Assembly (NCBI GenBank): GCA_947493215.1
Contig: CANLQE010000001.1
Coordinates: 1,116,001 to 1,180,000, forward strand
Direction: 5' to 3'
DNA: 64,000 nucleotides
Origin: an uncultured Sphingomonadaceae bacterium
GTDB lineage: Bacteria; Pseudomonadota; Alphaproteobacteria; Sphingomonadales; Sphingomonadaceae
Shown: positions 1 to 9,436 of the stretch, one piece after another
How positions within the stretch are numbered: the first letter of the stretch is position 1
How the letters are laid out: each line of letters starts with the position of its first letter
Made by a program: the position numbers and the translations under genes
The notes under the pieces: generated by a model
What the model saw: the letters and a program-made list of their open reading frames with translations, nothing else
What the model was told of the DNA's origin: nothing
Database searches by the model: none

Positions 1-2168
1 AAGCGCGACAAATCCAGAAGATCTCCGGCATCGCGTCACAAACCCCGAGCCTGACCTTCGAGGAAGCCGCCCCGATCTCGGGCAGCAGTGCTGTTGCAGT
101 GATGTTTATACGCGGCATCGGTCAGGTTGAGTCGATCCCGACAGTTGACCTAGGTGTTGGGCTCTATGTCGATGGTGTTTACCTGGCGCGCAGCGTAGGC
201 GGCGTGCTCGATCTGGTCGACGTAGAACGGGTTGAAATCCTCCGCGGCCCGCAGGGTACGCTATTCGGCAGGAATACGATCGGTGGGGCTGTTTCGATCA
301 CTAGCCGCAAGCCTGAAGATTACTTCAACGGCGAAGTCAGCTTGCTGGCCGGCAGCGACGATTATTTCGTACCGCGCGCAATGGTAAACGTCCCACTGGG
401 TCAAAATGCCGCTGTGCGATTCTCGGGCGTCTACACGACGCGTGATGGATATGTGAAAAAGCCGGCAACCGGTAAGGACACGGGGGATCAGAATCGCCTT
501 TCGGGCCGCGCGCACTTTATGTTTGAGCCGATCCCGTCACTTGAATTTAACCTGATTTTTGACATGACACGCGAGCGGACAAACGGAGCGGCTTATGTCC
601 TGACAGACACGGCATCTACCGGACTCTACCCGCTCAATCCAGATGGAACACCAACCCCGTTTCCACAAGAAGACAAGGCAGGGGTGTTTCCTTTCTTCCA
701 TAATGTCGTTTTGAACGGCGCGACGTGTGCCGGAGCTGCACCTCCGGTAACCAATCCGCCGCCATTGCCACAATGTTTTGGCGATCACTTAATTTCACCC
801 AATCTCGATACTGACTTTTCCGATTTTGATACTTTTTCGGATCTCGACATCTGGGGTGTTTCCTTCATTTCAGAATGGGATATCGGAGCGGTCACACTGA
901 AATCGATTACAGCCTATCGCGAAACTGAATCGCTCTATTCATTTGATCAGGATCACACACCGCTACAGATTGCAGAGGTGACCACTACCAGCGACCAGTG
1001 GCAGTTTACCCAAGAGCTGCAGCTGCTCGGAACCGCTTTTGACGACCGGCTGAACTACATCTTGGGCGGTTTCTTCTTCAAGGAAAAGGCGGTCAGCATT
1101 GAAGGCGATATCACTTTCCCTGTTGTCAACTTTCAAAGCGGTGGCCGGACAAACAATCGCAGCGTCGCTGCCTTTGCGCAGGCAACCTTTGAGGCGACCG
1201 ACCGGCTGAGCATCACTGGAGGTATCCGATACACCAAGGATAACAAAAAATTCGAACCCGATCAGTTTGTATTCAGTTCGCAGATCGGAGTGCCTGCCGG
1301 ATTCCCGCTCATTGCAGTACCTACAGCGGCGGGATTTGACTTAGCACCTGAGGACGAGCTGGTGTTCAGTCGTTGGACGCCAATGGTCAACGTTTCCTAT
1401 GACTGGACGGATGACGTGATGACCTACATCACCTATTCCGAAGGCTTCAAATCGGGTGGCTTTACACAGCGAGTTTTTCCGCCGATCGTTCTCGGACCTG
1501 GCCAGGGTGTTGGCGACGTGCTCGGTTTCGGACCTGAAGTTGCCAAGGTCTGGGAGGCAGGCCTCAAGAGTGAGCTTTTCAATGGTTCGATTCGCCTCAA
1601 CGCCGCGGTCTTCAAAACTGATTACTCAGGTGTTCAGGTTACGGTCCAAAACGTCAGCGTGGCTCCGATCATCCTAAACGCGGCATCAGCCGATATCAAA
1701 GGTGGTGAAATCGAGCTGACTGCAGTGCCAATTCCTGGCGCATTGCTCGAATTTGGTGTCGGTTATATTGACGCGGAGTTTAATGAGGTTGCACCGGGCG
1801 CGCAGGTAACGGTGGATGACAAATTCATCAAGACTCCCAAGTGGACGCTTCACGCAGGCGCGTCCTATGAAATTCTCACCGATAGCGCCTGGACCATCAC
1901 GCCGCGGGTTGACTGGGCCTATCGTTCACGCACGGAGAACAATTCCATCAACTCGCCGCAGGTTTCCCAGCCAGGATATCACCTGCTTGATGCTGGCATC
2001 ACCGTCGAGAATAAGGACAAAGGCCTGGCGCTAGTTGCCCGGGTAGAGAACATCACCGACGAGCGGTATATCAGCGGCGCGTTCTCCGACGACATTAGTG
2101 TCGGCATCACCGAAGTGGTGCTCGATCGCGGACGTGAATGGACGCTGACATTGCGCAAACGTTTCTAA
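1..2168 (+). CDS. TonB-dependent outer-membrane receptor, 5' end cut by window
   Basis: The reading frame is open from the first bases of the window, so the gene starts further left. What remains is about 720 residues: the end of the plug (FIRGIGQ, then DVERVEILRGPQGTLFGRN near the start) followed by a long beta-barrel that ends in an aromatic residue (LTLRKRF), typical of outer-membrane barrels. TonB receptors move scarce or bulky substrates across the outer membrane using ExbBD-TonB energy. The GTG at 99 is internal to the plug and is not a plausible start. A strong hairpin follows the stop. Its place before aromatic genes suggests uptake of an aromatic substrate, which is inference. Confidence 0.93.
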   Translation, partial: ARQIQKISGIASQTPSLTFEEAAPISGSSAVAVMFIRGIGQVESIPTVDLGVGLYVDGVYLARSVGGVLDLVDVERVEILRGPQGTLFGRNTIGGAVSITSRKPEDYFNGEVSLLAGSDDYFVPRAMVNVPLGQNAAVRFSGVYTTRDGYVKKPATGKDTGDQNRLSGRAHFMFEPIPSLEFNLIFDMTRERTNGAAYVLTDTASTGLYPLNPDGTPTPFPQEDKAGVFPFFHNVVLNGATCAGAAPPVTNPPPLPQCFGDHLISPNLDTDFSDFDTFSDLDIWGVSFISEWDIGAVTLKSITAYRETESLYSFDQDHTPLQIAEVTTTSDQWQFTQELQLLGTAFDDRLNYILGGFFFKEKAVSIEGDITFPVVNFQSGGRTNNRSVAAFAQATFEATDRLSITGGIRYTKDNKKFEPDQFVFSSQIGVPAGFPLIAVPTAAGFDLAPEDELVFSRWTPMVNVSYDWTDDVMTYITYSEGFKSGGFTQRVFPPIVLGPGQGVGDVLGFGPEVAKVWEAGLKSELFNGSIRLNAAVFKTDYSGVQVTVQNVSVAPIILNAASADIKGGEIELTAVPIPGALLEFGVGYIDAEFNEVAPGAQVTVDDKFIKTPKWTLHAGASYEILTDSAWTITPRVDWAYRSRTENNSINSPQVSQPGYHLLDAGITVENKDKGLALVARVENITDERYISGAFSDDISVGITEVVLDRGREWTLTLRKRF

Positions 2169-2243
2169 TCTTACTGCAACAGCTGCAAAAGGAATTTTTC
2201 TCCCGTCCGTTCTTCTCTGATTTTTGAGATCGATTCTCTGTAG

Positions 2244-2279
2244 AAAAGCCAGGTGCCACTTTGGTGGCACCTGGCTTTT
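2244..2279 (+). terminator. Intrinsic-terminator-like hairpin after TonB receptor
   Basis: A perfect 16-bp inverted repeat (2244-2259 and 2264-2279) with a 4-nt loop starts with AAAAGCC and ends with GGCTTTT. The A-run/T-run pairing makes it able to terminate in either direction. It lies 75 bp after the receptor stop. Confidence 0.85.
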
Positions 2280-2398
2280 CTTATTTGTAGCACCAAACCA
2301 GCCAGCAGTTTTTGTGTGCAACCCATTGCAGTCAGCCAAGTTCAAGTAATAGAATCAAAACAATCAGAAAGATAAAGAGGTGATTGACGAACTTAAAA

Positions 2399-2415
2399 AG
2401 CTTTGTTACAAAGCT
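2399..2415. promoter_or_regulatory. Palindromic operator candidate upstream of flavin reductase
   Basis: AGCTTTG-TTA-CAAAGCT is a perfect 7-bp inverted repeat with a 3-nt spacer, 27 bp before the reductase start. Its size and symmetry fit a MarR-family site, and a MarR gene lies in the same cluster. Related CTTTGT/ACAAAG sequence recurs before the CMD-like and hydratase genes. Binding is inferred. Confidence 0.45.
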
Positions 2416-2442
2416 AATCTAGTTTGTCGGAAAGGAGATGTT

Positions 2443-2967
2443 ATGAGTGAGATGACCAAGATTACTGGTGTCAGTGAATTGACGTTCAAAAACCCACGCA
2501 TTGCCGACCGGGGCTTGTTGCGAGGAACGTTCGGGCGCTTCGCGAGCGGAGTGACTGTAATAACCTCCAAGGTTGGCGAAGATATTCACGGGATGACCGC
2601 AAACTCCTTCGTTTCAGTGTCGCTCGAACCAGCGCTTGCCCTGATCTCTGTAAAAAAGAGTACCCGGATGCATGAGATTTTGGAAGAAGCCGATTCCTAC
2701 GCTCTAAGTGTCTTGGCTGCCGGCCAGGCAAACGTATCAGCCCATTTCGCGGGTGCGACCGACAGCGGTTTCTTACCCGTTTTCGAAGACCATGAGGAGA
2801 TGCCCGTAATTGCGGATGCGATAGCCTGGATGGTTTGCCGTAAGATCAAGCAAGTGGAAATCGGTGACCACTCGCTTTTTATTGGAGAACTGGTCGATTG
2901 CGATCACGTTCAAGACGCCGATCCACTTATTTTTTTCGGAGGTAACTATGGCAAGCTTATCCCTTGA
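2443..2967 (+). CDS. Flavin reductase component of two-component monooxygenase (HpaC/HsaB-like)
   Basis: This 174-residue protein is of the flavin-reductase-like, FMN-binding split-barrel family. Recognisable blocks are FGRFASGVTVIT, GMTANSFVSVSLEP, a central SxHFAG-type segment and a late LFIGELVDC strand. Such proteins reduce free FMN or FAD with NAD(P)H and pass it to a partner oxygenase. The start is the ATG at 2443, chosen because an AAAGGAG ribosome site lies 5 bp upstream; the frame also runs upstream to a GTG at 2380, but that would span the palindromic operator. Its stop overlaps the next gene by 20 bp, so the two are translationally coupled and probably form one enzyme. Confidence 0.87.
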   Translation: MSEMTKITGVSELTFKNPRIADRGLLRGTFGRFASGVTVITSKVGEDIHGMTANSFVSVSLEPALALISVKKSTRMHEILEEADSYALSVLAAGQANVSAHFAGATDSGFLPVFEDHEEMPVIADAIAWMVCRKIKQVEIGDHSLFIGELVDCDHVQDADPLIFFGGNYGKLIP

Positions 2968-4474
2968 TGCGCAGTCGGAAGGCTCTGCTCCCAGCGATGC
3001 AAATGGCGATGCGGTCACTGTCAAGGACGGCGCTGAGCATATCCAGAGCCTGCGCGATAATCGCTCGATCTTTCTTGACGGTGAGGTCATCAAAGATGTG
3101 ACCCGCCATCCAGCTTTCCGCAATGCTGTCGAAAGCGCTGCAAATATGTACGACCTTCAGGCTCGTCCGGAAAACATCGAGGCCATGACGTTCGAAAGCC
3201 CTACGAGTGGTCGCAGGGTCAGCAGGGCGTGGGAAATTCCCAAAAACCATCGGGAGATGGTAGAGCGGCGGAAAGCCCTTGTTGCTTGGGCCGAATCCCA
3301 CTGTGGCTTCATGGGGCGGTCGCCCGATCACCTCGCTTCCGCGCTGATGGGGCAATATATCGGGATGCCGCGCTGGGAAGAGTATAGCCCCCGCTTTGCA
3401 GCGAACTTCCGCGACTATTTCCATTTTGCTCGTGATGCAGATCACTTCCTAACCTATGTGATCATCAATCCACAAGTTGACCGCACGAAGGATGCCAGTG
3501 CACAGAAAGACGATGACATCATCATGCGTGTTGTTGACGAGGACCCGGAAGGTCTGACGGTTCGCGGCGCAAAAATGATGGGCACGAGCTCCGTAATGGC
3601 GAATGAAGTGTTCGTGGCAAACCTGCAGCCGCTGAAACCTGACGAATCGGCCTACGCCACAAGCTTTGCGTTACCGATGAACGCCCAGGGCCTGAAAGTG
3701 CTCTCGCGCAAGTCATTTGAGGCTCACGCGGTGAGCGAATTCGATAATCCACTTTCGTCGCGTTATGATGAGAATGACGCGGTAATCTTTTTTGATGACG
3801 TGAAGGTGCCTTGGGATCGGGTGTTCGTTAATCAGGATGTAGGCATGGCGCGCGATCAGTTCCATGCAACCCCGGGGCACGTCTATCAGAACTATCAGGC
3901 GCAAATCCGATTGATGGTGAAGCTGCGGTTCCTGCTTGGTCTGGCCAAGCGCACCGCGGAAACAATAGGCACGATAAAAATGCCCCCGGTGCAAACTGCG
4001 CTCGGCAAGCTGGCGTCCGATGCAACGACCATCGAAGCTTACGTCGTGGCGATGGAAGCCAATGGAGAAGAGGTTAACGGCGCCTGGGTGCCTTGCCGGC
4101 AAATCTTGTATGCTGCTCAGGTGTTTTCTCAGGAGCTCTACGCAGGCTTCGTGAACACCATACGTGAGTTAGCAGGTGGTGCGCTCATTATGCTTCCTTC
4201 TTCTTCTGCTGATTATGGCAATCCCGAAGAAGCAGCGATCCTGGATCAGCTGCAGCAAGGGGCTGTCGGAACAGCGAGGGATCGGGTGAAATTCTTCAAA
4301 CTCGCCTGGGATGCGCTCGGATCTGAGTTTGCTAGTCGTCATACACATTACGAAGCTTTCTATGCAGGGGCACAGTTTGTGACACGCGGGCACTCTTTCA
4401 GGACGTTTGATTGGGACAGCGCAACCTCCCTTGTCGATTCCCAATTGTCGCGCTACGATCTCGAGATCAGCTGA
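2948..4474 (+). CDS. 4-hydroxyphenylacetate 3-hydroxylase (HpaB) family flavin monooxygenase
   Basis: This 508-residue protein matches the HpaB/TftD/HadA group (class D, acyl-CoA-dehydrogenase fold) in length and pattern. It has an N-terminal four-helix part, a central beta region (VRGAKMMGTSSVMANEVFV) and a C-terminal helical domain with RELAGGALIMLPSS. The family uses reduced flavin from a separate reductase to ortho-hydroxylate phenols, sometimes with loss of halide or nitro groups. The start is the ATG at 2948, 5 bp after a GGAGG site; an upstream in-frame start at 2864 would lie inside the reductase gene. The substrate cannot be read from sequence. Confidence 0.88.
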   Translation: MASLSLDAQSEGSAPSDANGDAVTVKDGAEHIQSLRDNRSIFLDGEVIKDVTRHPAFRNAVESAANMYDLQARPENIEAMTFESPTSGRRVSRAWEIPKNHREMVERRKALVAWAESHCGFMGRSPDHLASALMGQYIGMPRWEEYSPRFAANFRDYFHFARDADHFLTYVIINPQVDRTKDASAQKDDDIIMRVVDEDPEGLTVRGAKMMGTSSVMANEVFVANLQPLKPDESAYATSFALPMNAQGLKVLSRKSFEAHAVSEFDNPLSSRYDENDAVIFFDDVKVPWDRVFVNQDVGMARDQFHATPGHVYQNYQAQIRLMVKLRFLLGLAKRTAETIGTIKMPPVQTALGKLASDATTIEAYVVAMEANGEEVNGAWVPCRQILYAAQVFSQELYAGFVNTIRELAGGALIMLPSSSADYGNPEEAAILDQLQQGAVGTARDRVKFFKLAWDALGSEFASRHTHYEAFYAGAQFVTRGHSFRTFDWDSATSLVDSQLSRYDLEIS

Positions 4475-4488
4475 AGCGACAAAACGGG

Positions 4489-4515
4489 TTACATAAGTAA
4501 CTTTGTAACTTGGCT
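4489..4515. promoter_or_regulatory. Possible second operator upstream of CMD-like gene
   Basis: The stretch contains GTTAC-ATAA-GTAAC, a perfect 5-bp inverted repeat, followed by CTTTGTAACTT, which resembles half of the 2399-2415 palindrome. It lies between the monooxygenase stop and the CMD-like start. The similarity is partial and the call is tentative. Confidence 0.25.
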
Positions 4516-4549
4516 TGTTTAGAAAGCTATATACAGTTATGCAGGGTGT

Positions 4550-4942
4550 ATGGAAGACAGTTCCAGCTCACGCTTCGATGACGGTTTGGCCGTCAGAAGA
4601 AAAGTTCTCGGCGATACTTATGTCGAGCAGGCGCTGGCGTCTGCCGACGAGCTGGGGGCTCCTCTACAGAAACTGGTGACGGAATTTTGCTGGGGCAGTG
4701 TATGGACTAGGGGCGGTCTGGATCACAAGACACGCAGCCTGCTCAATGTTGTTATGCTTGCAAGCCTCAACCGCCCGCACGAGTTGAACCTTCACTTGCG
4801 CGGAGCCTTGCGCAACGGTTGCACTGCAGAAGAGCTGCGCGAAGCCATCCTGCAAGTCGCCGTTTATGCCGGTATTCCAGCCGGAATTGATGCTATGCGA
4901 CAGTTGCGCGCTGTCGTGAGCGAGCAGGATCTAGAGTCTTGA
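4550..4942 (+). CDS. Carboxymuconolactone decarboxylase family protein
   Basis: This 130-residue protein has the PcaC-type pattern: FCWGSVWTRGGLDHKTRSL around residues 46-64, then HELNLHLRGALRNGCTAEELRE and VAVYAGIPAG. It lacks the CxxC pair of AhpD-type peroxidases, so it resembles the decarboxylase branch rather than a peroxidase. PcaC acts in the protocatechuate branch of the beta-ketoadipate pathway, but no other beta-ketoadipate gene is visible, so its true reaction is open. The stop overlaps the TTG start of the MarR gene by 4 bp, so both are probably co-transcribed. Confidence 0.85.
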   Translation: MEDSSSSRFDDGLAVRRKVLGDTYVEQALASADELGAPLQKLVTEFCWGSVWTRGGLDHKTRSLLNVVMLASLNRPHELNLHLRGALRNGCTAEELREAILQVAVYAGIPAGIDAMRQLRAVVSEQDLES

Positions 4943-5523
4943 AAGGCGCAGCCTCCGATAGCAACCAGAGCCGGGCACCGCTTACCACGACACGCGAAGA
5001 GTTGCTGGTTGATGGCAGCGATAAAGCGTTTCGGTCGTTTGTTCACTCGGCCCTGGCCTTCGCCGCGCGTCTTTCTGCCGTCCGCGAAGGGTTCGCACTG
5101 CAAGTCGGCCTTTCGGGACCACAATATACGATCCTGGTATCTATTCGTCATCTTGAAGATTCGGCCGAAATTGGTGTGAAGGAGATTGCCGAGCACCTGA
5201 ATTTAAGCGGCACATTCGTCACCACCGAAACGCGCAAACTTGAGGTGGCAGGACTGGTTTCCAAGCAGCGCGGAAAAGTGGACAAGCGGCGAGTATCTCT
5301 GCGCACAACACCGAAAGCTGATTCATTGCTAGAGAGACTCAGCCCAATTCAGCGGCAAGTGAATGATGTGCATTTCGGCTCGTTGTCGCGAAATGAGTTT
5401 GCGACTCTATGCAAGGTGATGCCAGCATTGGTAGCCAGCACCGACGCCGGATTATCGCTGTTGAAGCACCTTTCAACCCTCAAAGATTACGACAGTTGGA
5501 TGTTCGGCGAGGCTGGCCGCTGA
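4939..5523 (+). CDS. MarR-family transcriptional regulator
   Basis: This is a 194-residue winged-helix protein. The core GLSGPQYTILVSIRHL, then IAEHLNLSGTFVTTETRKLEVAGLV (recognition helix) and KVDKRRVSLRTTPKA (wing) spans about residues 55-130, with helical dimerisation ends. The start is taken as TTG at 4939, overlapping the previous stop (TTGA), because no ATG with a ribosome site lies nearby. MarR proteins usually repress aromatic-catabolic genes until a phenolic ligand binds. The palindromes at 2399-2415 and around 5611-5622 are candidate sites, making it the likely regulator of both flanking transcripts. Confidence 0.88.
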   Translation: MKGAASDSNQSRAPLTTTREELLVDGSDKAFRSFVHSALAFAARLSAVREGFALQVGLSGPQYTILVSIRHLEDSAEIGVKEIAEHLNLSGTFVTTETRKLEVAGLVSKQRGKVDKRRVSLRTTPKADSLLERLSPIQRQVNDVHFGSLSRNEFATLCKVMPALVASTDAGLSLLKHLSTLKDYDSWMFGEAGR

Positions 5524-5610
5524 CTGATACGTCGGAGGTTGATTCCATACTTCTTCTTTTGTGCCGCATAATCCCGTTCTCTTCGTTTCGAGTTATGGAG
5601 TGAAAATAGC

Positions 5611-5622
5611 ACTTGTACAAAG
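5611..5622. promoter_or_regulatory. Palindromic operator candidate upstream of hydratase operon
   Basis: ACTTGTACAAAG contains the perfect palindrome TTGTACAA (5613-5620) and shares the TTGT/ACAAAG arms with the site at 2399-2415. It lies about 83 bp before the hydratase start in an AT-rich stretch suited to a promoter. A role in MarR control is inferred from similarity alone. Confidence 0.35.
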
Positions 5623-5704
5623 CTATTTTTCAAATATACAATATGGTAGTAACGTCCCGATGGGGCAACGGGCACGTTTTGTGCCACAGCGGAAGGGCTC
5701 GGCG

Positions 5705-6490
5705 ATGTCAGAGAAACTGCAGCAAACAGCGCGGGAACTGCGAGAGGCATATACTGGCGGTGCGGTCCCCCCCTTGCGCCATATTCTCGACCCGTTTGAT
5801 TCTGACGGCGCCTATGCCGTGCAAGAAATCAACACGCGTTTCTGGAAAGCCCATGGGCGCAAGATTGTGGGCCGCAAGGCTGGATTAACAGCCGAGGCAG
5901 TGCAGCGGCAGCTTGGAGTCGATCAGCCCGATTTTGGCGTTTTGTTTGACGACATGAGTATCGCAAATGGCGGAGTTTTGGATCCCGACCGATGTCTGCA
6001 GCCCAAAGCAGAAGCTGAGATTGCATTCATCCTTGGTGCTGATCTGCAATCGCCCGAAACAACACCGGTCCAGGTTGCCCAAGCTGTCGCGAGCGTCCAC
6101 ACGGCAATCGAGATCGTTGATTCGCGAATCGCCGACTGGAAAATCACCTTTGCGGATACAGTTGCCGACAACGGCTCCTCGGCTTTCTTTGTTCTTTCAG
6201 ACGACGGCCTGCCGCTCGAGGGTCTCGATCTCGCAGGTGCGGCCATGAGGATGAAGGTAAATGAAAAGACGGCCTCAACGGGGATTGGTGCGGCGGTGCT
6301 TGGCAATCCACTCAATGCTGCAGCTTGGCTCGCGCGGACACTTGCCAAACGGGGAGAGCCACTGAGGACAGGCGATATATTGTTGGCCGGGGCACTTGGC
6401 CCAATGGTGGGGCTGGCGCCAGGGGACTGGGTCGAAGCCTCTGTTGAAGGCATTGGCAGCTGCGCATTCGCCTTTGGAGAGGCCCAGTGA
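5705..6490 (+). CDS. 2-oxopent-4-enoate hydratase (MhpD/HsaE family)
   Basis: This 261-residue protein has the length of the 2-keto-4-pentenoate hydratase family. Visible features are [40 protein letters not shown] with the acidic metal-binding residues, AIEIVDSRI and the C-terminal [15 protein letters not shown]. It adds water to 2-hydroxypenta-2,4-dienoate to give 4-hydroxy-2-oxovalerate, in the cytoplasm. The ATG at 5705 matches family length and follows a GGAAGG purine stretch; an upstream in-frame GTG-type start would cover the promoter palindrome. Its stop overlaps the next gene by 4 bp (GTGA). The following two genes are the next two pathway steps, which makes the call secure. Confidence 0.93.
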   Translation: MSEKLQQTARELREAYTGGAVPPLRHILDPFDSDGAYAVQEINTRFWKAHGRKIVGRKAGLTAEAVQRQLGVDQPDFGVLFDDMSIANGGVLDPDRCLQPKAEAEIAFILGADLQSPETTPVQVAQAVASVHTAIEIVDSRIADWKITFADTVADNGSSAFFVLSDDGLPLEGLDLAGAAMRMKVNEKTASTGIGAAVLGNPLNAAAWLARTLAKRGEPLRTGDILLAGALGPMVGLAPGDWVEASVEGIGSCAFAFGEAQ

Positions 6491-7431
6491 CAGCTAAGGC
6501 AAAAGTTGCCATCATTGGTTCTGGGAATATCGGCACAGATCTGATGATCAAGGTACTACGACGGTCTGAAGTGCTGGAAATGGGAGCGATGGTCGGGATT
6601 GATCCTGAGTCAGACGGCCTTGCACGTGCAGCCAAAATAGGCGTGCCGACCACCGATGAAGGCATAGATGGCTTGCTTGCCATGCCTGAATTTGCGGACA
6701 TCGAAATCGTCTTCGATGCAACCAGTGCTGGCGCACACAAGCGCCATAGCGATTTGGTGCTGGCAGCCAAGAAATGCATGGTTGATCTTACGCCCGCAGC
6801 CATCGGTCCCTACACGATCCCTCCTGTAAACGGAGACGACAATCTCGATGCTGAAAACGTCAACATGGTTACCTGTGGAGGCCAGGCAACGATTCCGATC
6901 GTGGCTGCTGTCAATCGTGTGGCCAAGGTGCATTATGGAGAGATCGTTGCATCGATCGCCAGCAAGAGCGCCGGACCCGGTACGCGGGCCAATATCGACG
7001 AATTCACCGAGACCACAAGCCAGGCGATCATGGATGTCGGCGGGGCGACCCGTGGCAAGGCAATAATTATCCTCAACCCGGCCGAGCCACCGCTCATCAT
7101 GCGGGACACGGTCTATTGTCTGTGTGAAGATGCTGACCAGGATGCGATTCGCCGAAGTGTCGAAGATATGGTTGCTGAAGTGCAAACTTATGTCCCCGGC
7201 TACCGGCTCAAACAAGCGGTGCAGTTCGAGCACATTGGTTCGAACAGGCCATTGCGTATTCCCGAAATGGATCGCGAGTTTACCGGCCTTAAAGTGAGCG
7301 TGTTTCTGGAGGTAGAAGGCGCTGCTCATTATCTGCCTGCCTATGCCGGCAATCTCGACATAATGACCTCTGCAGCTTTGAAGACTGCCGAGAAAATTGC
7401 GCAGCGTAAGCATAAAAGGGCGCCAGCATGA
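6487..7431 (+). CDS. mhpF: Acetaldehyde dehydrogenase (acylating)
   Basis: This 314-residue protein has an N-terminal NAD-binding Rossmann motif ([13 protein letters not shown], residues 9-20) and the catalytic cysteine at residue 130 in [11 protein letters not shown]. It converts acetaldehyde plus CoA to acetyl-CoA with reduction of NAD+, and in this family forms a channelling complex with the aldolase encoded next. The start is GTG at 6487, overlapping the hydratase stop. The gene ends overlapping the aldolase ATG by 4 bp. MhpF, BphJ, DmpF and HsaG are orthologous names; the symbol is generic. Confidence 0.95.
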   Translation: MTAKAKVAIIGSGNIGTDLMIKVLRRSEVLEMGAMVGIDPESDGLARAAKIGVPTTDEGIDGLLAMPEFADIEIVFDATSAGAHKRHSDLVLAAKKCMVDLTPAAIGPYTIPPVNGDDNLDAENVNMVTCGGQATIPIVAAVNRVAKVHYGEIVASIASKSAGPGTRANIDEFTETTSQAIMDVGGATRGKAIIILNPAEPPLIMRDTVYCLCEDADQDAIRRSVEDMVAEVQTYVPGYRLKQAVQFEHIGSNRPLRIPEMDREFTGLKVSVFLEVEGAAHYLPAYAGNLDIMTSAALKTAEKIAQRKHKRAPA

Positions 7432-8462
7432 GCTTTGATCCGGCCACCGAGAAACTCTATATTCAAGACGTTACCCTGCGGGATGGGATGCACGCCATTC
7501 GCCATCAATATGGGCTTGATCATGTGCAGGCGATTGCCAAGGCACTCGATGCGGCAAAGGTCGATGCGATCGAAGTGGCGCATGGAGATGGCTTGCAAGG
7601 CTCAAGCTTTAATTATGGATTCGGTGCACATACTGATTGGGACTGGATCGGTGCCGTGGCCGAAGTGTTGGATCATGCTGTGCTTACAACGCTTCTGTTA
7701 CCCGGTATAGGTACGGTGCACGATCTTAAGCACGCCTATGAGATGGGTGTCCGGTCGGTTCGCGTCGCTACGCATTGTAGCGAGGCGGACGTCAGCAAGC
7801 AACATATCGAGGCTGCAAGGAATTTGGGCATGGATGTGTCAGGATTTCTAATGATGAGCCATATGTCGGCGCCCGATGCGTTGGCGCGGCAGGCCAAGCT
7901 GATGGAGGAATATGGCGCGCATTGTGTCTATGTGACAGACAGCGGCGGCGCGATGAATATGGAGCAATATGCTGCACGGCTTGAGGCGTATAACAATCTT
8001 CTTAAACCGGAAACTCAACGCGGCGTCCATGCCCACCATAATCTTAGCCTCGGCGTCGCCAATTCCCTGGTCGCAGTCCAAAATGGCGCGGTCCGGGTTG
8101 ATGCCAGTCTGGCTGGCATGGGCGCGGGGGCAGGCAATGCCCCGCTGGAAGTTTTCATCGCTGCAGCAGATACTTATGGTTGGAAGCATGGTTGCGATCT
8201 CTATGCGCTCATGGATGCCGCCGAGGATCTCGTGCGTCCCCTGCAGGACAGGCCAGTAAGAGTGGACCGTGAGACACTGACCTTGGGTTACGCTGGTGTT
8301 TATTCGAGCTTCCTTCGTCACGCCGAGAAAGCGGCCCAGGACTATGGTCTCGACACGCGTACAATCCTTACAGAAGTTGGTCGCCGCAAAATGGTTGGCG
8401 GACAAGAGGACATGATTGTCGATGTGGCTCTAGATCTTTCAGACTCAGGAGCGGCCAAGTGA
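7428..8462 (+). CDS. mhpE: 4-hydroxy-2-oxovalerate aldolase
   Basis: This is a 344-residue DRE-TIM metallolyase. The signature [13 protein letters not shown] (R18, D19, H22) and HAHHNLSLG (H201, H203) provide the catalytic and divalent-metal ligands, and the C-terminal DmpG-like communication domain follows. It splits 4-hydroxy-2-oxovalerate into pyruvate and acetaldehyde and hands the aldehyde to the partner dehydrogenase. The ATG overlaps the previous stop (ATGA) and the stop overlaps the next GTG, so it sits in the middle of a coupled operon. Confidence 0.95.
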   Translation: MSFDPATEKLYIQDVTLRDGMHAIRHQYGLDHVQAIAKALDAAKVDAIEVAHGDGLQGSSFNYGFGAHTDWDWIGAVAEVLDHAVLTTLLLPGIGTVHDLKHAYEMGVRSVRVATHCSEADVSKQHIEAARNLGMDVSGFLMMSHMSAPDALARQAKLMEEYGAHCVYVTDSGGAMNMEQYAARLEAYNNLLKPETQRGVHAHHNLSLGVANSLVAVQNGAVRVDASLAGMGAGAGNAPLEVFIAAADTYGWKHGCDLYALMDAAEDLVRPLQDRPVRVDRETLTLGYAGVYSSFLRHAEKAAQDYGLDTRTILTEVGRRKMVGGQEDMIVDVALDLSDSGAAK

Positions 8463-9436
8463 CCACCTATCGCATCAAGATGCTCATTATCGGTTCTGGC
8501 CCAGCTGGCCTTTCCGCCGCAATTTATGGCGCACGCGCAATGATGGAGCCGATCATGGTGCAGGGAATCCAGCCTGGCGGCCAGCTGACCATCACCACCG
8601 AGGTGGAGAATTATCCCGGCTTTGCCCATGTGATCCAGGGCCCGTGGTTGATGGAGCAAATGCAGGCGCAGGCCGAGCACGTTGGCACGCGCATAATGTG
8701 GGATACGATTGTGGATATCGATCTCACCAGCGGGTCACCTTTCCGTGCAGTTGGCGATGGCGGCGATGAATACATCGCCGATACGCTGGTTATCGCGACC
8801 GGTGCACAGGCCAAGTGGCTGGGGGTTCCCGGTGAGCAAGAACTGGGCGGCAAGGGTGTCTCTGCCTGTGCGACCTGTGACGGGTTCTTCTTCCGTGGCA
8901 AGAAGGTGGCTGTGATTGGCGGCGGGAATACAGCAGTTGAAGAAGCGCTCTACTTGACCAACCATTCGGATGATGTGACGCTCATCCATCGCCGCGACGA
9001 TTTGCGTTCGGAAAAGATTCTACAGGAGCGCTTGTTCAATTCGGACAAGATTAGGCCCATGTGGAACAAGACGGTCAAGCGCTTTGTAGCCGGCGAAGAT
9101 GGCACTTTATCCGGTTTGATCCTCAGAGATACGCAAACGGGCGAGGAATCGACGCTGGGAGTAGATGGAGCATTTGTGGCTATCGGTCATGCCCCGGCCA
9201 CGGAACTGTTTAAAGGCAAGCTGCCGATGGATGATGGCGGCTACTTGCGGGTTGAGCCGGGCACGCCCAAGACGGAAATCCCCGGCGTGTTTGCGTGCGG
9301 CGACGTCATGGATCACACATATCGTCAAGCAGTCACCGCTGCTGGCACAGGCTGTATGGCTGCGCTCGACGCCGAGAAGTTCCTCGCATCGCTTGACTTC
9401 GCCAAGGACGTGCCAACACAAGCCTCTGCTTCCTGA
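8459..9436 (+). CDS. Thioredoxin-reductase-like flavoprotein (TrxB family)
   Basis: This 325-residue protein has a full low-molecular-weight thioredoxin reductase layout: FAD motif GSGPAG (residues 12-17), CATC redox pair at 137-140, NADPH motif GGGNTA near 155 and [10 protein letters not shown] near the end. Family members use NADPH to reduce thioredoxin. It is odd inside a meta-cleavage operon, where it overlaps the aldolase by 4 bp and the next gene by 1 bp; no thioredoxin lies nearby. It may be the housekeeping enzyme captured by the operon, or one that reduces a pathway-specific disulfide. The GTG start at 8459 is set by overlap and alignment. Confidence 0.9.
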   Translation: MTTYRIKMLIIGSGPAGLSAAIYGARAMMEPIMVQGIQPGGQLTITTEVENYPGFAHVIQGPWLMEQMQAQAEHVGTRIMWDTIVDIDLTSGSPFRAVGDGGDEYIADTLVIATGAQAKWLGVPGEQELGGKGVSACATCDGFFFRGKKVAVIGGGNTAVEEALYLTNHSDDVTLIHRRDDLRSEKILQERLFNSDKIRPMWNKTVKRFVAGEDGTLSGLILRDTQTGEESTLGVDGAFVAIGHAPATELFKGKLPMDDGGYLRVEPGTPKTEIPGVFACGDVMDHTYRQAVTAAGTGCMAALDAEKFLASLDFAKDVPTQASAS

